Of a stretch of DNA of 5,626 nucleotides, positions 1 to 5,271 are shown piece after piece (within the stretch, counting starts at the first letter, position 1; every line of letters begins with the position of its first letter). Below the pieces are notes generated by a model. That model did no database searches. It was not told where the DNA came from and saw only the letters and a list, made by a program, of their open reading frames with translations. This DNA comes from an uncultured Aquabacterium sp. (GTDB lineage: Bacteria; Pseudomonadota; Gammaproteobacteria; Burkholderiales; Burkholderiaceae_C). The stretch is from contig CALAKR010000323.1 of the NCBI GenBank assembly GCA_937923225.1, positions 1-5,626 of the forward strand, given 5' to 3'. Position numbers and translations under genes: made by a program.

Positions 1-561
1 ACGCGGTGCATCGTGGTCGTCGATGGCGCACTCGGCGGCCAGCAGGCGGGCGCCTTCTTCGGTGGCGCGGGGCTTGCGGGTCAGGCGGCCGATGTCCAGG
101 GCGCGCTGCAGGTGTTCATCGCGGCGGCTGCGGTCTTGCAGACGGTGCAGGCTGCCGGCCGACAGCAGGTGGGCCAGCGCGGTGAACTCGGCATCGGGCT
201 GCAGATCGGGTGTGTCGGCCTGGATCACCACGGCGCGCTGCGCGGCCTTGTGCGCGCGGGTGAAGCGGCCGGCCAGGTACAGCGCCAGGGCCTCGCGCAG
301 GGCTGATTGCGCGGCGCGGTCACGCTGGGTGGTGCGCCACAGGCGGGCACGCTCGGGCAGGCCCAGCAGGCCATCAAGGCCACGGATCAGCGAGTACACG
401 GCCAGGCAGATCACCACCATGGCCAGCAGGAACAGGTTGAGCGACAGATCGGTGCGCCAACCCAGCCAGTAGATGGTGACGACACCATCGTTGTTGCCCA
501 GGCCGGTGGCGGTGACCACGGCCACCACGGCCAGCACCAGCATCCAGACGATCGTGCGCAT
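1..561 (-). CDS. hemY: HemY, heme-biosynthesis-associated membrane TPR protein (3' part missing)
   Basis: This is the last gene of the hemC-hemD-hemX-hemY series. 187 codons are present from the ATG at 561, and the reading frame runs off the window at base 1; HemY proteins are usually about 400 residues, so roughly the N-terminal half is visible. The sequence shows two hydrophobic segments, residues 4-22 (IVWMLVLAVVAVVTATGLG) and about 43-60 (LFLLAMVVICLAVYSLIR), separated by a short polar loop with GNNDG and YWLGWRTDLS. A soluble alpha-helical region rich in Ala, Leu and Arg follows, with helix pairs such as ALREALALYLAGRFTRAHKA typical of TPR-like repeats. This is the HemY_N arrangement: an inner-membrane anchor followed by TPRs. 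HemY is not an enzyme of known reaction; it is thought to act as a membrane organiser of late tetrapyrrole steps, and should not be confused with the Bacillus HemY oxidase. The start is supported by an AAAGG sequence 8 nt upstream. The gap to the hemX stop is 27 bp, so the two are probably co-transcribed. Confidence 0.93.
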   Translation of the reverse strand, partial: MRTIVWMLVLAVVAVVTATGLGNNDGVVTIYWLGWRTDLSLNLFLLAMVVICLAVYSLIRGLDGLLGLPERARLWRTTQRDRAAQSALREALALYLAGRFTRAHKAAQRAVVIQADTPDLQPDAEFTALAHLLSAGSLHRLQDRSRRDEHLQRALDIGRLTRKPRATEEGARLLAAECAIDDHDAPR

Positions 562-568
562 CAGGACA

Positions 569-577
569 GCCTTTCCC
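569..577 (-). promoter_or_regulatory. Ribosome binding site of hemY
   Basis: On the minus strand the sequence GGGAAAGG lies in the hemX-hemY gap, with AAAGG ending 8 nt before the ATG at 561. It is a partial match to AAGGAGG and favours this ATG over the in-frame ATG at 543 (codon 7), which would cut into the first membrane segment. Confidence 0.5.
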
Positions 578-588
578 GGGAGCCGCGC

Positions 589-1731
589 TCAGCGGCCTCC
601 GGACAGTGTGGCCAGCGCCGCGAGCGTGTCGTCGGGCCGGGGCAGTTGGGTCTGCGGGCTTTGCGAGGCGATGTCGGCCAGCAGGCTCAGCAGGCCCTGG
701 GTGCGGCGCGATTGCACATCGAAGTAGCGCTTGATGGCCTGCTGGGCCGACTGGATGTCGGCGTTGGCCGTGGCCGTCTGGCGGCTCAGCAGGCCCAGGC
801 GCGCATTGAGCAGGCGCAGCTTGAGGTTCTCACGCAGGAAGAAGGCCTGGTCGGGGGCGATCAGCATGCCCTCGGGCTGGGTGATGCGGGTCAGGCGCAC
901 CAGCGAGCGGGCCTCCTGCCACACGGTCTGACCGGCCTTCTGGCTCCAGTCCAGCACGCGGTCGGACCATACGGGGTCGGCATCGGGCGACGACGCCGCC
1001 TGGCTGGTTGCGTTGGCTGCCGCTTTGGCGGCCTTGCGTGCGCTGGCACGGGTGGGCGCCGACGCTGCAGCCGCCGCATCCGCCCTGTCGGATTGCTTGC
1101 CGGGCTCGCTCAGCAGGGGCAGGTCATCGACCATGCGCACGGCTTCATCCATGCGTACCGCCAGGATGGACAGGTCGGCCACGCGTGTGGACTTGAGACG
1201 GTCCAGATCCTTGGCAATGGCGCGGCGCACGGGCTCCAGCCTGGGCTGCTGGGCGCGCAGCAGGCGCTCATCAGCGTTCTGCAGTGCGGACACCAGAGGC
1301 TCGGCGCTGCCGGTGAGCGTGGCCTGCCGTACGGCCACGCGCAGGTTCGCTTCGACATCGACAAGCAAGGTCTCGTCGCGCGAACGGCTCATGGTCTTGA
1401 CCAGATCGTCAAGCTGGCCGCGCTGCAGGGTGACTTCGGCCAGGCGGGTTTCGAGCAGGGCCGACTTGGCCACGGCGTCACGGGCGTTGTCCTGGGCTTG
1501 CTTGGCCAGCAGGCGGGCTTCCTTGGCCTCGTCCTGGCTCTGCTCCTGGCGCTTGACCAGTTCGGACTCCAACTGTTGCAGGCGCTGCTGTGCGCTCCAG
1601 CCCAGCCAGGCGCCGCCTGCGGCCAGCAAGGCCACGGCAGCCACGATCCAGCGGGTCGCGGACGGGCGCGCCGGCGAGGGGGCGGCGGGGGGCACAGCGG
1701 GGGTGGCAGGTACGGTCAGGGTATCGGTCAC
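589..1731 (-). CDS. hemX: HemX, membrane-anchored coiled-coil protein of the heme operon
   Basis: The protein has 380 residues and starts with GTG at 1731. A Pro/Ala-rich N-terminal tail (1-26) precedes a single transmembrane helix at about 28-46 (WIVAAVALLAAGGAWLGWSA). A long heptad-like region rich in Gln, Glu and Lys (about 47-110) should form a coiled coil, followed by a helical domain with DVEANLRVAVRQATLTG and LDRLKSTRVADLSILAVRMDEAV (about 124-200). A low-complexity Ala/Ser/Lys linker occupies about 215-250. The C-terminal part contains FFLRENLKLRLLNARLGLLSRQ and the helix ending KRYFDVQSRRTQ. This is the HemX family layout. Database entries often call such proteins uroporphyrinogen-III C-methyltransferase, but no SAM-binding methyltransferase motif is visible here; a scaffold role in tetrapyrrole synthesis is the family inference. 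The start lacks a Shine-Dalgarno sequence. The gene lies 48 bp after hemD in the same frame, with one stop between them. The annotated GTG is the best guess; a GTG at codon 13 is possible and leaves the domain content unchanged. Confidence 0.92.
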   Translation of the reverse strand: MTDTLTVPATPAVPPAAPSPARPSATRWIVAAVALLAAGGAWLGWSAQQRLQQLESELVKRQEQSQDEAKEARLLAKQAQDNARDAVAKSALLETRLAEVTLQRGQLDDLVKTMSRSRDETLLVDVEANLRVAVRQATLTGSAEPLVSALQNADERLLRAQQPRLEPVRRAIAKDLDRLKSTRVADLSILAVRMDEAVRMVDDLPLLSEPGKQSDRADAAAAASAPTRASARKAAKAAANATSQAASSPDADPVWSDRVLDWSQKAGQTVWQEARSLVRLTRITQPEGMLIAPDQAFFLRENLKLRLLNARLGLLSRQTATANADIQSAQQAIKRYFDVQSRRTQGLLSLLADIASQSPQTQLPRPDDTLAALATLSGGR

Positions 1732-1753
1732 GAATTGATTGTATCGACCGGGG

Positions 1754-1778
1754 GCGCCCCGTGCCGGCGGGGGGGCGC
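1754..1778 (-). repeat. Inverted repeat between hemD and hemX
   Basis: The arms are GCGCCCC (1772-1778 read on the minus strand) and GGGGCGC (1754-1760), a perfect 7-bp GC stem with an 11-nt loop. No T-run follows on the transcribed strand, so it does not look like an intrinsic terminator. It sits directly after the hemD stop codon, in a 48-bp gap that lacks a ribosome binding site for hemX. An mRNA stability or coupling structure is possible, but in such GC-rich DNA chance is also plausible. Confidence 0.3.
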
Positions 1779-1779
1779 T

Positions 1780-2580
1780 TCAGGTGGTTTCCGCGGCCCA
1801 GGTTCGTCGTGCATGCGCCACTGCCTCGAGGGTGGGGCGGGTGTCGCGCACGTGGGTGAAGCCGGCCAGCTTGGCATTCTCGGCCACGCGCGGGTGGGTG
1901 GCCAGGGCAAGGGCGCCGGGGGGCAGGCCGCCTTGATCGGCCCAGGCCTGCAGCAGGTGGTCGATGGCTTCGGAGCTGCTGAGCAGCCAGACATGGCGCT
2001 CGGGGTGAGCGTGGGCCTGTGTGGCCAGTTGTTGCTGCGCGGTGGTCCAGCGGGCGGCCTGCCGCTGGTAGACCAGCGTGGCCGATACCTGGGCACCCTG
2101 GGCCTGCAATTGCTGGGTAAGCCATTGGCGGCCACGGGCCTCGCCCTGGTCGCCGCCGCTGGCGATCAGCACGTGCTGGTCCTGCCAGGGCAGGGGAGCC
2201 AGCAGAGGCCACAGGTGCTCGGAATCGAACTGATCGCTGTCCGGCGGGGGGCTGATGATCTGTGCATCTTGCAGGCCTGCGCTGTGCAGGCATTGCCGAA
2301 CGGTGTCGGCGGTGCCGGGCCCAGGCGCGGCGGCCAGCGTGGTGGCGGGCCAGGTGATGCCCGCAGGGCGCTGCCGGGCAAACCACAGCGCCGCGTTGGG
2401 GCTGACGAACATCACCAGCCGGGTATGGGGCAACTGGGCCCAGGCCTTGTGCACGGCCGTCGCATCGGGCGGCGGGCCGATCTCGATCAGGGGCAGGGCA
2501 TCGGCGGGTTCACCGGCAGCCCGCAGTTGCTCAGCCCACTGGGAGGCCTGCGGTTCGGGCCGGGTGACCAGGATCTTCAT
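1780..2580 (-). CDS. hemD: HemD, uroporphyrinogen-III synthase
   Basis: This cytoplasmic enzyme closes hydroxymethylbilane into uroporphyrinogen III with inversion of ring D, the step after HemC. The chosen start gives 266 residues, the usual length for the family. Recognisable features are the N-terminal strand [20 protein letters not shown] (58-67), the glycine turn [14 protein letters not shown] (85-98; more commonly GPGTA after a Val or Gly), the SDQFDSEHL segment (115-123), [18 protein letters not shown] (137-154), the VYQRQ motif (170-174), and [10 protein letters not shown] (201-210) near the second-domain substrate cleft. The family is poorly conserved in sequence but these landmarks fit. 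The ATG at 2580 overlaps the hemC TGA by 4 bp (ATGA), the usual sign of translational coupling. An in-frame ATG at 2601 would add seven residues and lie deeper in hemC, and is less likely. There is no clear Shine-Dalgarno sequence, consistent with coupling. It ends 48 bp upstream of hemX in the same reading frame. Confidence 0.95.
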   Translation of the reverse strand: MKILVTRPEPQASQWAEQLRAAGEPADALPLIEIGPPPDATAVHKAWAQLPHTRLVMFVSPNAALWFARQRPAGITWPATTLAAAPGPGTADTVRQCLHSAGLQDAQIISPPPDSDQFDSEHLWPLLAPLPWQDQHVLIASGGDQGEARGRQWLTQQLQAQGAQVSATLVYQRQAARWTTAQQQLATQAHAHPERHVWLLSSSEAIDHLLQAWADQGGLPPGALALATHPRVAENAKLAGFTHVRDTRPTLEAVAHARRTWAAETT

Positions 2581-3515
2581 GCCGGCATGCTGGCCAGCCA
2601 ATTGCGTGCGCCGGCTTCGATCAGCCGGTCGGCGGCCAGCAGGCCCAGCGCTTCAGCGCCTTCGGCCGTGGTGGGCTGGCCTTGCGTTTGCGCGCGCAGC
2701 AGGCCGGGGCGCTCGGGGTGACCCAGCAGCACATCCACGGTCAGGGTGTCGCCCGACCAGGTACCGTGGGCCGCCAGGGGCATGGAACAGCTGCCGCCCA
2801 GGGCGCGCGAGACGGCGCGTTCGGCCAGGGTGGCCCACAGCGTGGGGGTGTGATTGAGAGCCTGCAGGGTCTGGCGCAGGTCAGCTTGATTGGCGCGGAT
2901 CTCCAGTCCCAGGGCGCCTTGCCCCGCAGCGGGCAGCATCTGAGCGGGCTCGATGACCTGGCGGATGCGGTCGGCCAGGCCCAGGCGCTTGAGGCCGGCG
3001 GCGGCCAGCACGATGGCGTCGTAATGGCCCTCGTCGAGCTTGCGCAGGCGGGTGTCGAGGTTGCCGCGCAGCGGCTCGATCCGCAGGTCGGGGCGCAGGG
3101 CGCGCAGTTGCACCAGGCGGCGCAGGCTGGAGGTGCCCACCACGGCGCCCTGCGGCAGGGCATCGAGCGCGGCGTGGTGGTTGGAGACCAGGGCATCGCG
3201 CGGGTCTTCGCGTTCCATCACGGCAGCCAGCACGAAGCCTTCGGGCAGCTCCATGGGCACATCCTTGAGCGAGTGCACGGCCAGGTGGGCGCGCCCCTCT
3301 TCGAGCGCCACTTCCAGCTCCTTGACGAACAGGCCCTTGCCGCCGACCTTGGAGAGCGCGCGGTCCAGGATCTGATCACCTTGGGTGGTCATGCCCAGCA
3401 GGTCGACCGTGCGGCCGCTCAGCGGGCCCAGCAGGGCGCGCACGTGTTCGGCCTGCCACAGGGCGAGGCGGCTTTCGCGGGTGGCGATGATCCAAGGGGG
3501 GGCAGAGGCTTGCAT
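2577..3515 (-). CDS. hemC: HemC, hydroxymethylbilane synthase (porphobilinogen deaminase)
   Basis: HemC polymerises four porphobilinogen molecules into hydroxymethylbilane using a covalently bound dipyrromethane cofactor; it acts in the cytoplasm. The 312-residue protein has the full family length (about 310). Visible motifs are the N-terminal [16 protein letters not shown] (10-25), [23 protein letters not shown] (46-68, containing the flexible active-site lid), HSLKDVP (81-87) with the catalytic Asp85, GTSSLRR (127-133) and RGNLDTRL (150-157) with cofactor- and substrate-binding arginines, [12 protein letters not shown] (194-205), and GGSCSMPL (240-247), in which Cys243 is the expected cofactor attachment site. 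All key residues are present, so the enzyme should be active. The start at 3515 puts the conserved N-terminal motif at its usual distance. No Shine-Dalgarno sequence is visible; instead a 20-bp inverted repeat abuts the ATG. It overlaps hemD by 4 bp and follows ycgR after 45 bp. Confidence 0.98.
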   Translation of the reverse strand: MQASAPPWIIATRESRLALWQAEHVRALLGPLSGRTVDLLGMTTQGDQILDRALSKVGGKGLFVKELEVALEEGRAHLAVHSLKDVPMELPEGFVLAAVMEREDPRDALVSNHHAALDALPQGAVVGTSSLRRLVQLRALRPDLRIEPLRGNLDTRLRKLDEGHYDAIVLAAAGLKRLGLADRIRQVIEPAQMLPAAGQGALGLEIRANQADLRQTLQALNHTPTLWATLAERAVSRALGGSCSMPLAAHGTWSGDTLTVDVLLGHPERPGLLRAQTQGQPTTAEGAEALGLLAADRLIEAGARNWLASMPA

Positions 3516-3535
3516 GCGCTGAATGCTACCAGCGC
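3516..3535 (-). repeat. Inverted repeat abutting the hemC start codon
   Basis: The perfect 6-bp arms GCGCTG and CAGCGC are separated by 8 nt, and the downstream arm ends at the base before the hemC ATG. In mRNA this would place a short hairpin where the ribosome binding site should be. No T-run follows, so it is not an intrinsic terminator. It could be a translational control element, a protein-binding site, or a chance palindrome. Confidence 0.35.
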
Positions 3536-3540
3536 TACCA
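3525..3540. repeat. Two direct copies of GCTACCA upstream of hemC
   Basis: GCTACCA occurs at 3525-3531 and 3534-3540 on the plus strand, a 9-bp period (one helical turn minus about 1.5 bp). It overlaps the inverted repeat just upstream of hemC. Direct repeats of this kind can be regulator half-sites, but two short copies are weak evidence. Confidence 0.25.
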
Positions 3541-3560
3541 ACCCGCGCGGTCGGCGTGGA

Positions 3561-4310
3561 TCAACCCACGGCCATCGCGTTGCGGCGCTTCTGGGTCTGG
3601 TTGATGTAGTTCTGCAGGGCCCGCTCCTCACTGCCGTGCAGGCCTTCGATCTCGCAGCCCAGGCGGGCGCCTTGCGATTCGTTGAGCACGGTCACGTGGT
3701 GGATGGACAGGCCGACATCGAGCTGCGTATCGGCATCGAGTTCGAGCAGGCAGCGCCGGATGTGTGTGCCGGCGCCGATGTTGGGGACATCCTTGGGCAC
3801 GGCCAGGGCCACGCCACCCAGGCTCACGTCCAGGATGCGCAGCGACAGCTGCATGTCGGGCATGGCCGGATGGCGGAAGTGCGCGGTGGGCGAGTGGCTC
3901 AGCAGCGGCTTGACGCGAAAGCTCGAACGCCGCTGGAAGCGATACAGCTCACGCGGGAAGTTGGCGTTCAGGGCGGTGTCACCACCGCGTACCTGCACGG
4001 CGCCTTCCAGATCGAACTGCACCTTGATGCTGTCCAGGTAGGCCACCGCCACGATCTCGCCGGATTCCAGCAGTTGCTGAAGGCGCGGATCGCCCGACTC
4101 TGCGCTGAAGCAGATGACGCCACGGGACGTGTCCACGGCCCACAGCAGGGTGGTGTAGCTGGCGCCGCCCGGGCTGCTGAGGGTGACCATGGTGTGGGTC
4201 TCCAGCAGCTGGCGCAGGATGGCCTGGATCTCCACCGCCGAAACGATGCGGAAATCGTCCAGGCTGTCATCGTCTCGCATCAGCCCCAGGGGGGCGGGTC
4301 GGGTTTCCAT
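3561..4310 (-). CDS. ycgR: YcgR-type flagellar brake protein with PilZ domain
   Basis: YcgR proteins bind cyclic di-GMP and then act on the flagellar motor to slow or bias rotation, favouring a sessile state. The 249 residues match the two-domain family layout (about 240-260). The N-terminal YcgR domain covers about 20-115 (e.g. VEIQAILRQLLETHTMVTL and SIKVQFDLEGAVQV). The C-terminal PilZ domain begins with FPRELYRFQRRSSFRV (118-133), in which Arg128 and Arg132 form the RxxxR c-di-GMP signature. It continues with the second signature D161-V-S163-L-G-G166 (DxSxxG) and ends with helix EERALQNYINQTQKRR (228-243). Both signatures are complete, so ligand binding is expected. The gene starts 33 bp after the fliT stop and is probably in the fliS-fliT unit, which puts the brake under the same late flagellar control. 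No good ribosome binding site precedes the ATG at 4310. The in-frame ATG at codon 11 is an alternative start that loses no domain. Confidence 0.93.
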   Translation of the reverse strand: METRPAPLGLMRDDDSLDDFRIVSAVEIQAILRQLLETHTMVTLSSPGGASYTTLLWAVDTSRGVICFSAESGDPRLQQLLESGEIVAVAYLDSIKVQFDLEGAVQVRGGDTALNANFPRELYRFQRRSSFRVKPLLSHSPTAHFRHPAMPDMQLSLRILDVSLGGVALAVPKDVPNIGAGTHIRRCLLELDADTQLDVGLSIHHVTVLNESQGARLGCEIEGLHGSEERALQNYINQTQKRRNAMAVG

Positions 4311-4343
4311 AAAGGGTACTGCGGCGTCAGCGGTGCGTGCGGT

Positions 4344-4691
4344 TCAGTGCAGGCGTTCGCCGTCGGGGTGTCCGGTCATGCGGCTGAGCTCGTTGATCCA
4401 GGGCTCGGCCAGGTTGCGGATCTCTGCGTCGTTGCGCAGGATGCGCTGCATGATGCGGCCCTTGAGTGCGATCTCCTCGGCGGGCAGCGGGCTCACGCTG
4501 GCGGCGTGTTTGAGCTGGGCGATCAGCACGGCGCACGCCCCTTCGAGGCGGACCACGGTGTCCCAGTCGCCGGTGCGAGCGGCTTCCAGCATATCCTGGC
4601 TGGCCTGCTCGATGGCTTCGTAGTAGCCCAGCAGGCTGTGGGTGCGCAGGTCTTCTTCCGCGCCGGCGATGATCAGTTCGGGGGCGTTCAT
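4344..4691 (-). CDS. fliT: FliT-family flagellar export chaperone
   Basis: FliT is a small helical cytoplasmic chaperone. In enteric bacteria it escorts the cap protein FliD to the export gate and also represses FlhDC; only the chaperone role can be presumed here. The 115 residues are of normal length and show the betaproteobacterial FliT pattern: LLGYYEAIEQASQDMLEAAR (20-39), GDWDTVVRLEGACAVLIAQL (41-60), a PLPAEE turn (68-73), and IMQRILRNDAEIRNLAEPWI (80-99). The start is firm: a 9-base AAGGAGGTG match to the 16S rRNA anti-Shine-Dalgarno sequence precedes the ATG at 4691, and this ATG overlaps the fliS TGA by 4 bp (ATGA). The open frame extends far upstream through fliS in another frame, but that extension has no support. 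The position right after fliD and fliS fits a chaperone for the filament cap. Confidence 0.92.
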   Translation of the reverse strand: MNAPELIIAGAEEDLRTHSLLGYYEAIEQASQDMLEAARTGDWDTVVRLEGACAVLIAQLKHAASVSPLPAEEIALKGRIMQRILRNDAEIRNLAEPWINELSRMTGHPDGERLH

Positions 4692-5173
4692 GCCACCACC
4701 TCCTTGTTGACGGGGGTCGTGTTGGCCTCGGAGGCGATGCCTTGCCAGGCGTCGCGGATCGGGCTCATCAGCTGCACGCACTCGTCGATGGCAGCCGTGT
4801 CGTTTTTCAGGTTCGCTTGCGTCAGGCGCAGCGAGATGTAGCCGTACAGCATGTTCAGGTTCTGCGCGACCTCGCCACCCATGGTGGTGTCCAGGCTGCA
4901 CTTGAGGCCTTCTTCCACGATGCGGATGGCGCGGCTCAGGGCGCGGCCCTTGAGCTCGATGTTGCCGGCTGCCAGGGCGCCCTTGGCTTCGGTCAGGGCG
5001 TCGAAGTAACCGTTGATCAGGAGCCTGACCAGTTCATGGGGCGAGGCGCCCGAGACGCTTGTCTCGACGCCGACCTGGCGGTACACGCCGGAGAGGGAGC
5101 GCGAACCGGCAGAGGGGATGGGACGGGAGAAGGGGCTGGCTGGTGCGTACATCTCGGATCTCGGCTTGGGCAT
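4688..5173 (-). CDS. fliS: FliS, flagellin export chaperone
   Basis: FliS binds the C-terminus of newly made flagellin in the cytoplasm, prevents early polymerisation and delivers it to the flagellar type III export gate. The frame gives 161 residues from the ATG at 5173. Family landmarks are VYRQVGVETSVSGASPHELVRLLINGYFDAL (30-60; the SPHELV segment is characteristic), AAGNIELKGRALSRAIRIVEEGL (68-90), LDTTMGGEVAQNLNMLYGYISLRL (94-117) and the C-terminal SPIRDAW (137-143). The ATG at codon 8 (5152, giving MYAPASPF and 154 residues) may be the true start, because the sigma-28 promoter upstream leaves only about 7-9 nt of leader before 5173 and no ribosome binding site there. Neither ATG has a strong Shine-Dalgarno sequence; GAG occurs 7 nt before the second. 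The stop overlaps the fliT start by 4 bp. The family call is certain; only the start is open. Confidence 0.95.
   Translation of the reverse strand: MPKPRSEMYAPASPFSRPIPSAGSRSLSGVYRQVGVETSVSGASPHELVRLLINGYFDALTEAKGALAAGNIELKGRALSRAIRIVEEGLKCSLDTTMGGEVAQNLNMLYGYISLRLTQANLKNDTAAIDECVQLMSPIRDAWQGIASEANTTPVNKEVVA
4697..4705 (-). promoter_or_regulatory. Consensus ribosome binding site of fliT
   Basis: AAGGAGGTG on the minus strand is an exact 9-base match to the 16S rRNA 3'-end complement, 5 nt before the fliT ATG (7 nt from AAGGAGG). It lies within the last codons of fliS and fixes the fliT start. It is the only perfect ribosome binding site in the window, and suggests that fliT is translated efficiently in its own right as well as being coupled to fliS. 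Confidence 0.9.
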
Positions 5174-5187
5174 GTTGGATATACCTG

Positions 5188-5214
5188 TTATCGGCCGTGG
5201 ATGCGGGGGCTTGA
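5188..5214 (-). promoter_or_regulatory. Sigma-28 (FliA) promoter of fliS-fliT-ycgR
   Basis: The -10 element GCCGATAA (5195 to 5188 on the minus strand) equals the published sigma-28 consensus. Exactly 11 nt upstream is TCAAGCCC (5214 to 5207), a common -35 variant of TAAAGTTT. The spacing is the canonical one. The expected transcription start is about 5-8 nt after the -10 element, near 5180-5183. It lies in the gap between fliD and fliS and would drive the late flagellar chaperone genes and ycgR independently of fliD. Experimental mapping is lacking, but chance occurrence of an 8/8 -10 element with correct spacing upstream of fliS is unlikely. Confidence 0.85.
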
Positions 5215-5220
5215 CCCATG

Positions 5221-5240
5221 GGCAGCGGAAAAAAGCCGCC
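5221..5240 (-). terminator. Possible weak hairpin after fliD
   Basis: On the minus strand GGCGGC can pair with GCTGCC (six pairs, one of them G-U), enclosing an 8-nt loop with six T residues. The pairing is better on the minus strand than on the plus strand, consistent with transcription of fliD. The T-run sits inside the loop rather than after the stem, so this is not a normal intrinsic terminator. A weaker 5-bp stem (GGCTG with CGGCT) would place the T-run correctly. It may slow or end fliD transcription before the sigma-28 promoter. Confidence 0.25.
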
Positions 5241-5271
5241 TTGTTTCAGCCAGTTGTGTCAACCCGTGACT

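Noticed and set aside
589..1731. Calling hemX a uroporphyrinogen-III C-methyltransferase
   Set aside because: That name is used widely for this family, but the protein is a membrane-anchored coiled-coil protein with no SAM-binding motif that I can see.
1738..1743. TACAAT as a -10 element of an internal hemX promoter
   Set aside because: The hexamer 17 bp upstream is CGGCAC, unlike TTGACA. Transcription would also begin on the GTG itself, so one matching hexamer is not enough.
1478..2386. A 302-codon minus-strand frame overlapping hemD and hemX
   Set aside because: It is rich in Pro, Arg and His with no domain, and runs across the hemD-hemX junction in a shifted frame. It is a shadow of GC-rich coding DNA.
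2578..2601. Upstream ATG of hemD at 2601
   Set aside because: It would extend hemD by seven residues (MAGQHAG) deeper into hemC. The ATG at 2580 forms the standard ATGA overlap and begins at the typical HemD N-terminus [10 protein letters not shown].
307..2721. An 804-codon open frame on the plus strand
   Set aside because: It lies codon-for-codon opposite hemY, hemX and hemD, which share one frame. It stays open because those genes avoid TTA, CTA and TCA codons. Its product is a low-complexity Gly/Gln/Ala/Arg sequence with no recognisable domain.
2682..4841. A 719-codon open frame on the plus strand
   Set aside because: It is the same effect opposite hemC, ycgR and fliT, which also share one frame. 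Its Gln/Gly/His-rich composition mirrors the antisense of the real genes.
4692..4901. N-terminal extension of fliT up to base 4901 (185 residues)
   Set aside because: The extension overlaps fliS in another frame and has shadow-like composition. The perfect ribosome binding site and the 4-bp overlap fix the start at 4691.
5234..5262. Perfect TTGACA (5262 to 5257, minus strand) as a sigma-70 promoter before fliS
   Set aside because: No -10-like hexamer lies at 16-19 bp spacing; those positions are GC-rich (GCGGCT and its neighbours). The sigma-28 elements explain the gap better.
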